From assembly GCA_002413185.1 (NCBI GenBank), contig DHWM01000065.1, positions 1 to 9,771 on the forward strand: a stretch of 9,771 nt of DNA, given 5' to 3'. The position numbers and the translations under genes were made by a program. The notes under the pieces are model-generated. The model saw nothing but the letters and a program-made list of their open reading frames with translations, was not told the origin of the DNA and did not search any database. Source of the stretch: Actinobacteria bacterium UBA5182 (lineage in GTDB: Bacteria > Actinomycetota > UBA4738). Positions 1-6,746 of this stretch are shown here, piece by piece; the stretch's first letter is position 1, and every line of letters begins with the position of its first letter.

Positions 1-204
1 GACGTACGGGTGGCGCAGCGGCTCTCCGGCCTGATCATGCTTCCGGTCTTCATCGCGGCGGCCCTCCCGTCGTTCCGCGTGGTCCGCCCGACCGTCTCAC
101 TCTTCGTCGTCACTGCGGCGGTGATCTGGGCCATCGACGCGGCGGGCATCCGGGCACTGGCCCGGGCGTTCGACCGCGAACGACTGATCACGCGGTTCGG
201 GTGA
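1..204 (+). CDS. ABC-2 type transporter permease, C-terminal fragment
   Basis: The window opens inside this gene, in frame from base 1, and 67 residues remain before the TGA at 202-204. The fragment begins with a short polar stretch (DVRVAQRLSG), followed by a hydrophobic segment (about residues 9-22), a short loop with R and P residues, a second hydrophobic segment (about 29-45) and a basic tail ending FDRERLITRFG. The VAQRLSGLIMLP stretch ahead of a membrane helix, and a final amphipathic FxRERLLTR-like tail, are typical of ABC-2/NatB-type export permeases, which pair with a separate ATPase to move substrates across the inner membrane. The start and the ATPase partner lie outside the window, so the substrate cannot be guessed. 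It converges on the Tad operon. The family call rests on pattern similarity of a short fragment. Confidence 0.6.
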   Translation, partial: DVRVAQRLSGLIMLPVFIAAALPSFRVVRPTVSLFVVTAAVIWAIDAAGIRALARAFDRERLITRFG

Positions 205-214
205 GGGGGCGCCG

Positions 215-235
215 AGCGGCGACTCGCTCGCCGTT
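215..235. terminator. Hairpin between convergent genes, possible bidirectional terminator
   Basis: AGCGGCGA (215-222) pairs with TCGCCGTT (228-235) around the loop CTCGC, giving an 8-bp stem with one G-T pair. It lies 10 bases after the stop of the permease gene (+) and about 20 bases after the stop of tadC (-), in the only gap between these convergent genes. No T-run follows on either strand, so it is not a textbook intrinsic terminator, although high-GC actinobacteria often lack the U-tract. The function is inferred from position. Confidence 0.35.
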
Positions 236-254
236 GTGCGGTGCGGCGGCCGGT

Positions 255-1190
255 CTAGAAGGTGCCCGAGAAATTGTGGATGATCCGGATCACGCCCGGA
301 CCCAGGATCACGATGAACAGCGCCGGAAAGACGCAGAGGATCGTCGGGAAGATGATCTTCACGGGGATCTGCATCGCGGTCCGTTCGGCCCGCTGCCGGC
401 GGCGGACCCGGAGCTCCTTGGACTGTGCGCGCAACACGCTCGACACGCTGATCCCGAACACGTCCGCCTGGATGACCGAGAGCACGAACCCGTTGAGCTC
501 CTCGACCGAGCTGCGCTCGCCGAGGTTCCGAAAGGCGTCGGTCCGGGGCTTGCCGAGCTGGACCTCCTGCAGCATCCGGGAGATCTCCTCCGAGAGCGGC
601 CCCGGCACGTGCTCCACGACCTGGGCCAGGGCCGCATCGAACCCGAGGCCAGCCTCCACGCTGATGGTGAGGAGGTCCATGGTGTCCGGAAGGGCGCGCT
701 GGATCGCTTTCTGGCGGCTCTCCGCAGCGCGTGTGACGATGGAGTCGGGAGCGAAGTAGCCGCCGGCGGTGAAGGCCGCGATGACGATGATCTGTTTCAG
801 TCCGGTGAGGTTGCCGACCTTGGCCAGGAACACACCGAAGACCACGCCGAGGACGAGGCCTCCGACCTTGCCGGCAGCGAAGCGATCGGCGTCCCAGCCC
901 TCGGGACTCCCGGCCAGGACGATCTTGCGAGCCAGCCGCTTGCGGACGTCCAGCGGGGTGATCCGACGCCCCGCCCGAGCCACGGTGGTGAGCATCGGCT
1001 TCATGGCCCGCTCGCCGAAGGGGCGGACCAGCTCCTGCTCGCGCATGTTGCTAACGGGCATGGGCTCGACCTGCGATTCGAGGATCTCCACCGGGCGACG
1101 TTTCGCCTGCGCGCGGATGAGCCCGAAGCCCAGCGAGGAGACGGCCCCGAAGGTGCCGAGCAGTGCGACCAGCAGCCAGGTATCAGACAT
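255..1190 (-). CDS. tadC: Tad platform protein TadC (type II secretion F domain)
   Basis: A 311-residue inner-membrane protein of the Tad/Flp pilus platform, expected to pair with TadB above the TadA motor. It has an N-terminal membrane helix (about residues 5-24), a cytoplasmic region rich in Arg/Lys and Glu, a membrane pair (about 107-124 and 133-148), a T2SSF domain (about 165-275) with the hallmark LPDTMDLLTISVEAGLGFDAAL near residue 168, and a C-terminal hydrophobic stretch (277-305). Length and layout match TadC homologues of about 300 residues. The ATG at 1190 lies within the end of tadB (8-bp overlap); there is no strong ribosome-binding site, so translation is probably coupled to tadB. 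It is the last gene of the minus-strand operon. The T2SSF identification is secure; TadC rather than TadB follows from its position after the TadB-type protein and its layout. Confidence 0.9.
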   Translation of the reverse strand: MSDTWLLVALLGTFGAVSSLGFGLIRAQAKRRPVEILESQVEPMPVSNMREQELVRPFGERAMKPMLTTVARAGRRITPLDVRKRLARKIVLAGSPEGWDADRFAAGKVGGLVLGVVFGVFLAKVGNLTGLKQIIVIAAFTAGGYFAPDSIVTRAAESRQKAIQRALPDTMDLLTISVEAGLGFDAALAQVVEHVPGPLSEEISRMLQEVQLGKPRTDAFRNLGERSSVEELNGFVLSVIQADVFGISVSSVLRAQSKELRVRRRQRAERTAMQIPVKIIFPTILCVFPALFIVILGPGVIRIIHNFSGTF

Positions 1191-3105
1191 CGACGTTCAC
1201 GATCTTTCTCATCCAGAGATACCCGACCAGCATCATCGCCATGCCGGCGCTGAGCGCCACCAATCCCCCGGTGGTGTGGAACAGCGGGCTCATGTAGCCG
1301 GGATTGGCCCGGTAGATCCACAGTCCGATGAAGATGGGCAGGCCCATCAGGATGTAGAGGGACAGCTTGCCTTCGGCCGACAGCGTGTCGATCTGGCGGC
1401 GGACCGCGTCGCGCTCGCGGAGCGTCTCCGACACCGTGTCCAACACCTCCGCCAGGTTTCCGCCCACCTCCCGCTGGATGTTGACGGCCAGCACGGCCCA
1501 TCGGAAGTCTTCGCTCCCGATCCGGTCGGCCATCGCGTTCAGCGCCTCCTCCATGGGGCGTCCCAGCCGGACCTCCGCCACGACGCGGCTGAACTCCTTG
1601 GCGCACGGATCTGCGGCTTCCTTGGAGACCGTGTCCAGCCCCTGCAGGAAGCTGTGGCCGGACCGGAGGGACGTGGCGAGGATCATCAGGACGTCGGGCA
1701 ACTGCTCGTGCATCTTCTTCATCCGGCGACGGGCCGCGACCTCGATGATGACGAACGGGATCGGGGCGAAGACGACGGCCACGATCACGGCCGGGATGAG
1801 GCCGTGCAACCCGGCCCAGCCGACGATCGGCCCGAACAGCAGCGACAACCCGCTCGCAACCACGATCTCCCCCGCGGTGACCGGCAGGCCCGCGCGCTCC
1901 AGCTTCGCCTCGAGGCTCAGGGTGAAGCCTCCGGCCTCCGCCAGCCGGTCTCCCACAGCCACCAGCGTCGGCAGGTAGGCCCCGATCGTCCGGTCCGGAC
2001 GAACCGTCATCGTCTCCGCTTGGGCGGGCACGCCCACCCTCCTGGCGATGTCGCGCTCGCGACGGGCCTGCACTCCGGGCAGGAGCAGCACCAACGCCAC
2101 GAAGTAGATGGCCAGGAACGACAGGCCCAGCGCGATTACGATCCCCCACGTCCCGGACAGCAGGGGGTTCGGCGCCGAGACGGGCGGCGTGGACGCGCGC
2201 GCCGAGACGGGCGGCGTGGACGCGCGGGGGCTGGGCGCCGCCAGGGCCGGGGCCTTCAGCTGATATGTGGCAGAGACGCCCAGCGCGGTGACCACCACCG
2301 TCGCCGTCGCTCCCCGACGAGCGTGCGACCGGTACGTGATACGGAACTGGCTGGTGAGCCTGGTGAGGATCTGCTGATAGACGGAGGTCAGGTCGCCGGA
2401 GGCCGCCGGGGTGTAGCGCCCGCTCGTGGCGGCGGAGAGCTTCTGCAGGTCCGGGAAGTCCGTCTGGGCCGTCTGGAGCCCGACCGAGTAGATCGTCACC
2501 CGAGCTCCCTTGGCCGCGTCCGTTGCCGAGGCGAGCGTCCCCTTGCTCGTCGTGTCGTTGCCGTCCGTCAGGAGGATGATGGTGCGCTGGTCGCTGCCCG
2601 AGAACATGCCGGTCGCCGCCTGGACGGCGTCGAACATGCTGGTGGTCCCCGCTGCGTTGATCTTCGCGAGCGCGGCCTCGACGGCCTGGTGATCCGGAGT
2701 GATCGGCTGCAGGATCCTCGGCATGGCGGAGAACGCCAGGAGTCCGACCCGGATCCCGGCGGGCGCGTTCGCCAGGAAGGTCGTGGCGGCGTCGATCGCT
2801 GCCGCCAGCCCGGCGACCTTCATGCTGCCCGACGTATCGATGACGAGGACGACGTCGATATGGTTCGCGCTGGTCCCGAGCGCCGAGACGGCCGGGGAGT
2901 CGGCGGCGGCGCCATTCTCCGTGACGGAGATGTCGGACGGCTGTGCCTTCCCGGTCACCGAAACCGTGAGCGACACCACCGGGAAGGTCCGTGTGTCCAC
3001 GTCGCGGACGCTGATCTGCGTCCCGGCCGCGAACGCCGACACCATGCCCCCGATGAGTGCGGCGAGACAGGTGAAGGTTGCGAGGAGAAGGCGACGACGA
3101 GTCAT
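1183..3105 (-). CDS. tadB: VWA domain-TadB fusion, Tad platform protein
   Basis: A 640-residue protein in two parts. Residues 1-27 look like a Sec signal peptide (MTRRR, hydrophobic core, AFA). Residues about 84-255 form a von Willebrand factor A domain with a MIDAS metal site: DTSGS at 90-94, a Thr at 154/155 and LLTDGND with D181. A Pro/Ser/Ala linker (about 286-314) holds a tandem repeat. A membrane helix (317-344) then leads to a TadB/T2SSF part: LERAGLPVTAGE near 402, a membrane pair (about 411-455), LPDVLMILATSLRSGHSFLQGL at 469-490, and two C-terminal helices (581-598 and 613-631). Ordinary TadB is roughly half this length, so the N-terminal half is an addition. The layout predicts VWA outside the membrane and T2SSF facing TadA. 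The ATG at 3105 overlaps the tadA stop as ATGA, preceded by GGGAG about 10 bases upstream. Fusion and motifs are read directly; a metal-dependent ligand or adhesion role is inferred. Confidence 0.9.
   Translation of the reverse strand: MTRRRLLLATFTCLAALIGGMVSAFAAGTQISVRDVDTRTFPVVSLTVSVTGKAQPSDISVTENGAAADSPAVSALGTSANHIDVVLVIDTSGSMKVAGLAAAIDAATTFLANAPAGIRVGLLAFSAMPRILQPITPDHQAVEAALAKINAAGTTSMFDAVQAATGMFSGSDQRTIILLTDGNDTTSKGTLASATDAAKGARVTIYSVGLQTAQTDFPDLQKLSAATSGRYTPAASGDLTSVYQQILTRLTSQFRITYRSHARRGATATVVVTALGVSATYQLKAPALAAPSPRASTPPVSARASTPPVSAPNPLLSGTWGIVIALGLSFLAIYFVALVLLLPGVQARRERDIARRVGVPAQAETMTVRPDRTIGAYLPTLVAVGDRLAEAGGFTLSLEAKLERAGLPVTAGEIVVASGLSLLFGPIVGWAGLHGLIPAVIVAVVFAPIPFVIIEVAARRRMKKMHEQLPDVLMILATSLRSGHSFLQGLDTVSKEAADPCAKEFSRVVAEVRLGRPMEEALNAMADRIGSEDFRWAVLAVNIQREVGGNLAEVLDTVSETLRERDAVRRQIDTLSAEGKLSLYILMGLPIFIGLWIYRANPGYMSPLFHTTGGLVALSAGMAMMLVGYLWMRKIVNVDV
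2173..2226. repeat. 27-bp perfect tandem duplication in the tadB linker
   Basis: Bases 2173-2199 and 2200-2226 are identical (core CGCCGAGACGGGCGGCGTGG). The unit is nine codons, so the frame is kept and the protein reads ASTPPVSAR then ASTPPVSAP in the linker between the VWA domain and the first TadB-side membrane helix. Such in-frame units can expand or contract by slippage and would change the reach of the extracytoplasmic VWA domain. Confidence 0.9.
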
Positions 3106-4418
3106 GCGATCCGGGCTCCCGGCGCGAAGAGCATGGGCGAGATCCTCACGTCGTGATCGGCGAGCTTCTCCACGAAGTGGGGCCGGAGCCCCGTCGGCTG
3201 GATGTGCCCAAGGAACCGGCCGTGCTCGTCCACCCCCGCTCGGAAGTCGAACAGGAAGATGTCCTGCAGGGTGATGATGTCGCCTTCCAGGCCGCCGACC
3301 TCGGTGACATGGGTGATCCGGCGGGTCCCGTCCTTCAGCCGCGACTGATGGATGATCACGTCGATGGCCGAGGCGATCTGCTCGCGAACCGCCCTGAGGG
3401 TGAGCTCCATCCCGGCCATGAGCACCATCGTCTCCAGGCGCGACAGCACGTCACGCGGTGAGTTCGCGTGTACCGTCGAGATGGAACCCTCGTGGCCCGT
3501 GTTCATGGCCTGGAGCATGTCCAGAGCAGCGGCGTCCCGGACCTCGCCCACCACGATCCGGTCGGGGCGCATGCGCAGGGTGTTACGAACCAGGTCGCGG
3601 ATGGTCACCTGGCCCTTCCCTTCGATGTTCGGCGGCCGGGACTCCAGGCGGACGATGTGCGGCTGCTGCAGTCGAAGCTCCGCCGCATCCTCGATGGTGA
3701 TGATGCGCTCGTCCTCCGGGATGAACGAGGAGAGGACGTTCAGGGTCGTGGTCTTGCCGGCACCCGTTCCTCCGGAGACCAGGAAGGTGATCTTCCCGCG
3801 GACGCACGCCTCCAGGAGTTCGGACACCGCCGGCGACATTGTCCCGAACGACACGAGGTCGTCGGCCGTGTAGGGGTCCGGGGAGAACTTCCGGATGGTG
3901 AGGGCCGGGGCGTCGAGAGCGATCGGCGGGATGATGGCGTTGACGCGCGAGCCGTCGGGGAGGCGGGCGTCGACGTACGGGCTGGACTCGTCGACCCGGC
4001 GGCCGATCCGGCCGACGATCTTGTCGATGGTCCGGCGCAGCTGCTCCTCGCTGAAGAACTTCGCGCCCGTCCAGTAGAGCTTGCCGGCGCGCTCCACGTA
4101 GATCGTCTCGGGGTTGTTGACCATGATCTCCGTGACCTCCGGGTCACGGAGGAACGGCTCCAGCGGCCCGAGGCCCAGGATGCTGTCGCCGATCTGCTGG
4201 ATGATCTGGGCACGCTCCTGGCCGGAGAGGATGACTTCCTCCTGTTCCAGGAGCTCCCGCACCTTGGAGGTGACGATCTCGTGGACCTCCTTCTCCGACA
4301 GCTTCGTGTCGTAGAGCTTGGGGCCCAAGGCCTCCACGAGGCGGGCCTGGACGCTGGAGCGCACCTCCGACAGACGGTCCTGTCTGCCGCTCTTGGCGAG
4401 CCGTTCGGCGATCGACAT
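3102..4418 (-). CDS. tadA: Tad motor ATPase TadA/CpaF (secretion ATPase GspE/VirB11 superfamily)
   Basis: A 438-residue cytoplasmic hexameric ATPase predicted to power pilin assembly or export through the TadB/TadC platform. The N-terminal region (1-75) is largely helical and charged. Next comes the CpaF N-domain with GLGPLEPFLRDPEVTEIMVNNP at 82-103 and RRVDESSPYVDARLPDGSRVN at 140-160. The catalytic core has Walker A GGTGAGKTTT (216-225), the Asp box IITIEDAAELRL (239-250), Walker B RPDRIVVGEVRD (284-295) and the His box GHEGSISTVHANSPRDVLSRLE (308-329). All key residues are present, so the enzyme should be active. Length matches CpaF homologues. The ATG at 4418 is preceded by a perfect AGGAGG five bases away. 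It sits 9 bases after tadZ and overlaps tadB by 4 bases. The CpaF-type N-domain and the tadZ-tadB-tadC context separate it from GspE, PilB or TadA-like conjugation ATPases. Confidence 0.96.
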   Translation of the reverse strand: MSIAERLAKSGRQDRLSEVRSSVQARLVEALGPKLYDTKLSEKEVHEIVTSKVRELLEQEEVILSGQERAQIIQQIGDSILGLGPLEPFLRDPEVTEIMVNNPETIYVERAGKLYWTGAKFFSEEQLRRTIDKIVGRIGRRVDESSPYVDARLPDGSRVNAIIPPIALDAPALTIRKFSPDPYTADDLVSFGTMSPAVSELLEACVRGKITFLVSGGTGAGKTTTLNVLSSFIPEDERIITIEDAAELRLQQPHIVRLESRPPNIEGKGQVTIRDLVRNTLRMRPDRIVVGEVRDAAALDMLQAMNTGHEGSISTVHANSPRDVLSRLETMVLMAGMELTLRAVREQIASAIDVIIHQSRLKDGTRRITHVTEVGGLEGDIITLQDIFLFDFRAGVDEHGRFLGHIQPTGLRPHFVEKLADHDVRISPMLFAPGARIA

Positions 4419-4423
4419 TAGTT

Positions 4424-4429
4424 CCTCCT
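4424..4429 (-). promoter_or_regulatory. Shine-Dalgarno AGGAGG of tadA, overlapping the tadZ stop
   Basis: On the minus strand a perfect AGGAGG lies five bases before the ATG of tadA and shares bases with the TAG stop of tadZ (4428-4430). It is the strongest ribosome-binding site in the window and fixes the tadA start. The overlap suggests that ribosomes finishing tadZ can reinitiate at tadA. Confidence 0.85.
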
Positions 4430-5261
4430 ACCGCTTCCTTCGGAAGCCGCTCTTCTGGGATCTCTGAGCCCTGGATCTCTGAGCCCTGGCCGCCAGCGGC
4501 TCGCCGAGGGCGATGACGCGGTCGGCGAGGGCGGTGAAACTCTTGGCCACCGGACTCCTCGGATCGTGCAGATACACCGGCTGGCCGTTGTTCAGGGCCG
4601 TCGGCACGAGGCGGCTCGACGGGATGCCGGCGTCGACCTTGATCCGCATGACCCGCTCGACCTCGGTCACGTCCAGGCCGACCTTGCTGTCCGCGCGATT
4701 CAAGATGACGCGGAAGCGCTCCTGAGGGACGCCCAGGCTGAGCAGCGTCCGCAGCGCGATCGAGAGATGGCGCACGGCGACGATGTCCAGGGCCGTAATC
4801 AGGAAGACGACCTCGGACACGTCGAACGAGGCGACCGCATGGTCGGCGTAGCTGGCCGACGCGTCGATGACGGTGAAGGCGAACATGCCGCGGAGTGCCC
4901 GGAGCACCTTCCCGATCGACTCGCCCGAGATCTGCGGGAGGCCGGGTTCGGCGATGGCTCCGTAGCCCCAGAGGTGCTCCCCGAACCTGGACCCGGCGGC
5001 GAGGATCTCCTCGCGCTCGGTCAGCTTCCCCAGGTCGACTAGGTCCTGGACGGTGAGCTTGGCCTCCTGGCCGAAGTGGGCGTGGACGTCGCCGAGCTCC
5101 AGCTCGAGGTCGAGGACGGCGGTGTCCTTGCTGGACCGATCGGCGATCGCGGCGGCCAGGTTCGTGGTGAGCGTGGTCTTGCCGGTTCCACCCTTGGACG
5201 AGAAGACCGAGACGATGACGCCGCGCTGCCCACCGGTCTCGGGCCTGACGTCGCCGGCCAC
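4428..5261 (-). CDS. tadZ: TadZ/CpaE-like MinD/ParA-family ATPase, short form
   Basis: A 277-residue P-loop ATPase of the MinD/ParA superfamily, which in Tad systems is thought to place the apparatus at its cellular site. It carries the deviant Walker A KGGTGKTT (23-30, both Lys present), the Walker A' region AVLDLELELGDV (48-59), Walker B FTVIDASAS (129-137), the base-contact segment NRADSK (188-193) and the CpaE-like GQPVYLHDPRSPVAKSF (226-242). The C-terminus is very basic (about 257-277) and includes a small tandem repeat. Many CpaE proteins have an extra N-terminal receiver-like domain; here the ATPase starts almost at once. The GTG at 5261 is the only usual start before an in-frame stop at 5361-5363, so the short form does not look like a mis-called start. 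No clear ribosome-binding site precedes it. First gene of the operon. The ATPase call is secure; the TadZ role rests on context. Confidence 0.88.
   Translation of the reverse strand: MAGDVRPETGGQRGVIVSVFSSKGGTGKTTLTTNLAAAIADRSSKDTAVLDLELELGDVHAHFGQEAKLTVQDLVDLGKLTEREEILAAGSRFGEHLWGYGAIAEPGLPQISGESIGKVLRALRGMFAFTVIDASASYADHAVASFDVSEVVFLITALDIVAVRHLSIALRTLLSLGVPQERFRVILNRADSKVGLDVTEVERVMRIKVDAGIPSSRLVPTALNNGQPVYLHDPRSPVAKSFTALADRVIALGEPLAARAQRSRAQRSQKSGFRRKR
4458..4487. repeat. 15-bp tandem duplication at the tadZ 3' end
   Basis: GGATCTCTGAGCCCT occurs twice in a row (4458-4472 and 4473-4487). The unit is five codons and adds a second RAQRS-type motif to the basic C-terminal tail of the TadZ-like protein (RAQRSRAQRSQK). 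The frame is preserved. It is probably a recent slippage event; its effect on function is unknown. Confidence 0.9.
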
Positions 5262-5329
5262 GTGACGGACCGCCGGATGCGGTCGTTCCCAAACGGCCCG
5301 GGCTGACCCTGCCTGGTCTGTGGGCGTTC
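5262..5329. promoter_or_regulatory. Divergent gap between tadZ and the membrane-protein cassette
   Basis: Two divergent transcription units meet here with at most 68 bases between the GTG of tadZ (5261, -) and the first usual in-frame start of the next gene (5330, +). I see no convincing -35/-10 pair and no Shine-Dalgarno on either strand. A CACGTG palindrome (5259-5264) carries the tadZ GTG on one strand and an out-of-frame GTG on the other. The promoter of at least one unit must lie in this gap or inside the opposing gene. Read in the frame of the + gene, 5303-5329 still matches the paralogue's N-terminus, so part of this gap is probably coding. Confidence 0.3.
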
Positions 5330-6739
5330 GTGGCGGTCTTCCTGCCGGCGACGGCCGCGCTCAGGGCGACGCTCTCCTCGATCGACCTTGCGTACCAGAT
5401 CCGGGCGGGCGACATCATGCTGCGGAGTCACCGCCTGATCCGAACGGACGCCTTCACGTTCACGGCTCTGGGGCGCCCGTGGCTCGACCAGCAATGGGGT
5501 TCACAGGTAGTTCTGGCCTGGGTGTACCGCCTGGGAGGATGGCCGGGGCTGGCCCTGTTCCGCGCCGGGCTGGTGGGGCTCATTTTCCTGTTCGCGTTCC
5601 TGGCGTGCCGGGCCGCGGGCACCGCCCTTCGCATATCTGCCTGGCTCACACTTGGGTCCTTCGCCGTTCTCGTTGGCGGGCTGTCGCTTCGTCCTCAGCT
5701 GATCGGCATGGGGTTGTTCGCGGTCACCGTGTGGCTGGTCTTCGATCGGCGGCGCCACCCCGCACGCCTCTGGATGTTCCCTCCGCTGGTCGCGCTCTGG
5801 ACCAACATCCACGGCAGCTTCTTCCTGGCGCCCGTGCTCCTGGGGTTCGCCTGGCTCGAGGACATGAACGAACGTGCGCCCAAGCCGGGCCGCACGTTCT
5901 GGGTCGCCGCCGCGTCCGTCGTCGCTGCGAACCTCAACCCATTCGGGATCAAGGTGTGGAGCTATGCGATCGGCATCCCCACGAACCCCGAGATCACTAA
6001 GTTCGTGAGTGAGTGGCAGCCCCCGTCCATCCGCGACTTCGCGGGCGCCGCGTTCTTCATCTCCGCTGCGGCCGTCGTGGCCATCCTCGCGGTGCGGGGC
6101 CGGAGGACGCCGTGGCCCTCGCTGCTGTCCCTCGGAGCGTTCTTCGCCATCGGGCTCTTCGCGGTCCGCGGGATCTTCTGGTGGGCCATGGTCGCACCGC
6201 CGATTCTCGCGAAGCTCCTGGCCCAGGATGCAATGGAGAAGGGGCGTGCTCCGGAGATCGTCCTGGCGGACGAGCGCCGCCGGTCGAAGCCCGCCCCGGT
6301 GAATCTCGCCTTCATCGCGTTGCTCGTCCTCCTCGCCGTGCTGTACCTGCCGTGGTTCCGTCCGCTCGATCCCGTGGTCGGCAAGGGCCTGCTGAGCGAC
6401 GCGCCGACGGGATTGACCGCGGCGCTCGCCCACGAGGTCCCTCCCGGTGCGCGTGTGTTCGTGGCCCAGAAGTGGGGTTCGTGGATCGAGTACGCCGTTC
6501 CCAGCGACCTCGTGGCGGTCGATTCGCGGATCGAGGTGACATCGGTGGACACGTGGACCAGGTACTCGAAGGTCTCGGTGGCCCAGGAGGGATGGCAGCG
6601 GATCCTCGACCGATGGGGCGTGCAGGCGGTCCTTGCGAGCGCGGAGCAGCAGAACCAGCTCCTGCCATGGATCCGACGTGATCCGGGATGGCGCATGGTC
6701 TACCGAGACCATCTCGGGGAGTTGTTCGTCCGCCGATGA
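5330..6739 (+). CDS. Polytopic GT-C-like membrane protein, paralogue 1
   Basis: As called from the GTG at 5330 it has 469 residues and about 9-11 membrane helices. It belongs to an uncharacterised bacterial family resembling GT-C sugar transferases: an acidic N-terminal motif (IDLAYQIRAG at 18-27), RTDAFTFTALGRPWLDQQWG at 38-57, NIHGSF (159-164), NLNPFG (201-206) and SEWQPP (227-232). After the last helix (about 325-341) comes a soluble C-terminal domain with AVDSRIEV (396-403), comparable to the DGR motif of such proteins, and a WQRILDRWGVQAVLAS segment. The substrate is unknown; GT-C relatives use lipid-linked sugars outside the membrane. The true start is uncertain: LTLPGLWAF, encoded at 5303-5329, aligns with LTMSQLWAF of paralogue 2, so the GTG at 5330 cuts off part of the first helix. 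An ATG at 5277 would fit if one base were missing near 5297-5302. It heads the plus-strand cassette. Confidence 0.75.
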   Translation: MAVFLPATAALRATLSSIDLAYQIRAGDIMLRSHRLIRTDAFTFTALGRPWLDQQWGSQVVLAWVYRLGGWPGLALFRAGLVGLIFLFAFLACRAAGTALRISAWLTLGSFAVLVGGLSLRPQLIGMGLFAVTVWLVFDRRRHPARLWMFPPLVALWTNIHGSFFLAPVLLGFAWLEDMNERAPKPGRTFWVAAASVVAANLNPFGIKVWSYAIGIPTNPEITKFVSEWQPPSIRDFAGAAFFISAAAVVAILAVRGRRTPWPSLLSLGAFFAIGLFAVRGIFWWAMVAPPILAKLLAQDAMEKGRAPEIVLADERRRSKPAPVNLAFIALLVLLAVLYLPWFRPLDPVVGKGLLSDAPTGLTAALAHEVPPGARVFVAQKWGSWIEYAVPSDLVAVDSRIEVTSVDTWTRYSKVSVAQEGWQRILDRWGVQAVLASAEQQNQLLPWIRRDPGWRMVYRDHLGELFVRR

Positions 6740-6746
6740 CGGGCCG

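Noticed and set aside
769..3156. A 795-codon open frame on the plus strand across the tad operon, and a similar one at 201-1253
   Set aside because: Rich in Arg, Asp, Gly and His with no domain signal, and antisense to tadB and tadC, whose motifs are unmistakable. Long antisense frames are expected in DNA of this GC content.
3468..4421. A 317-codon plus-strand frame opposite tadA
   Set aside because: Low-complexity composition typical of a shadow frame; every catalytic box of TadA is read on the other strand.
5259..5264. CACGTG considered as a regulator-binding site
   Set aside because: A single 6-bp palindrome in GC-rich DNA is common by chance and no regulator can be assigned; it is noted only because both strands' GTG codons lie in it.
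4144..5418. A 424-codon minus-strand frame spanning the tadZ-tadA junction, considered as an N-terminally extended CpaE
   Set aside because: It is in a different frame from both ATPases and reads as Arg/Pro/Gly-rich sequence with no receiver-like pattern.
6633..6746. Upstream extension of paralogue 2 to an ATG at 6633
   Set aside because: It would overlap the conserved C-terminus of paralogue 1 and adds residues unlike any part of the family; the ATG at 6747 gives an N-terminus that fits the paralogue.
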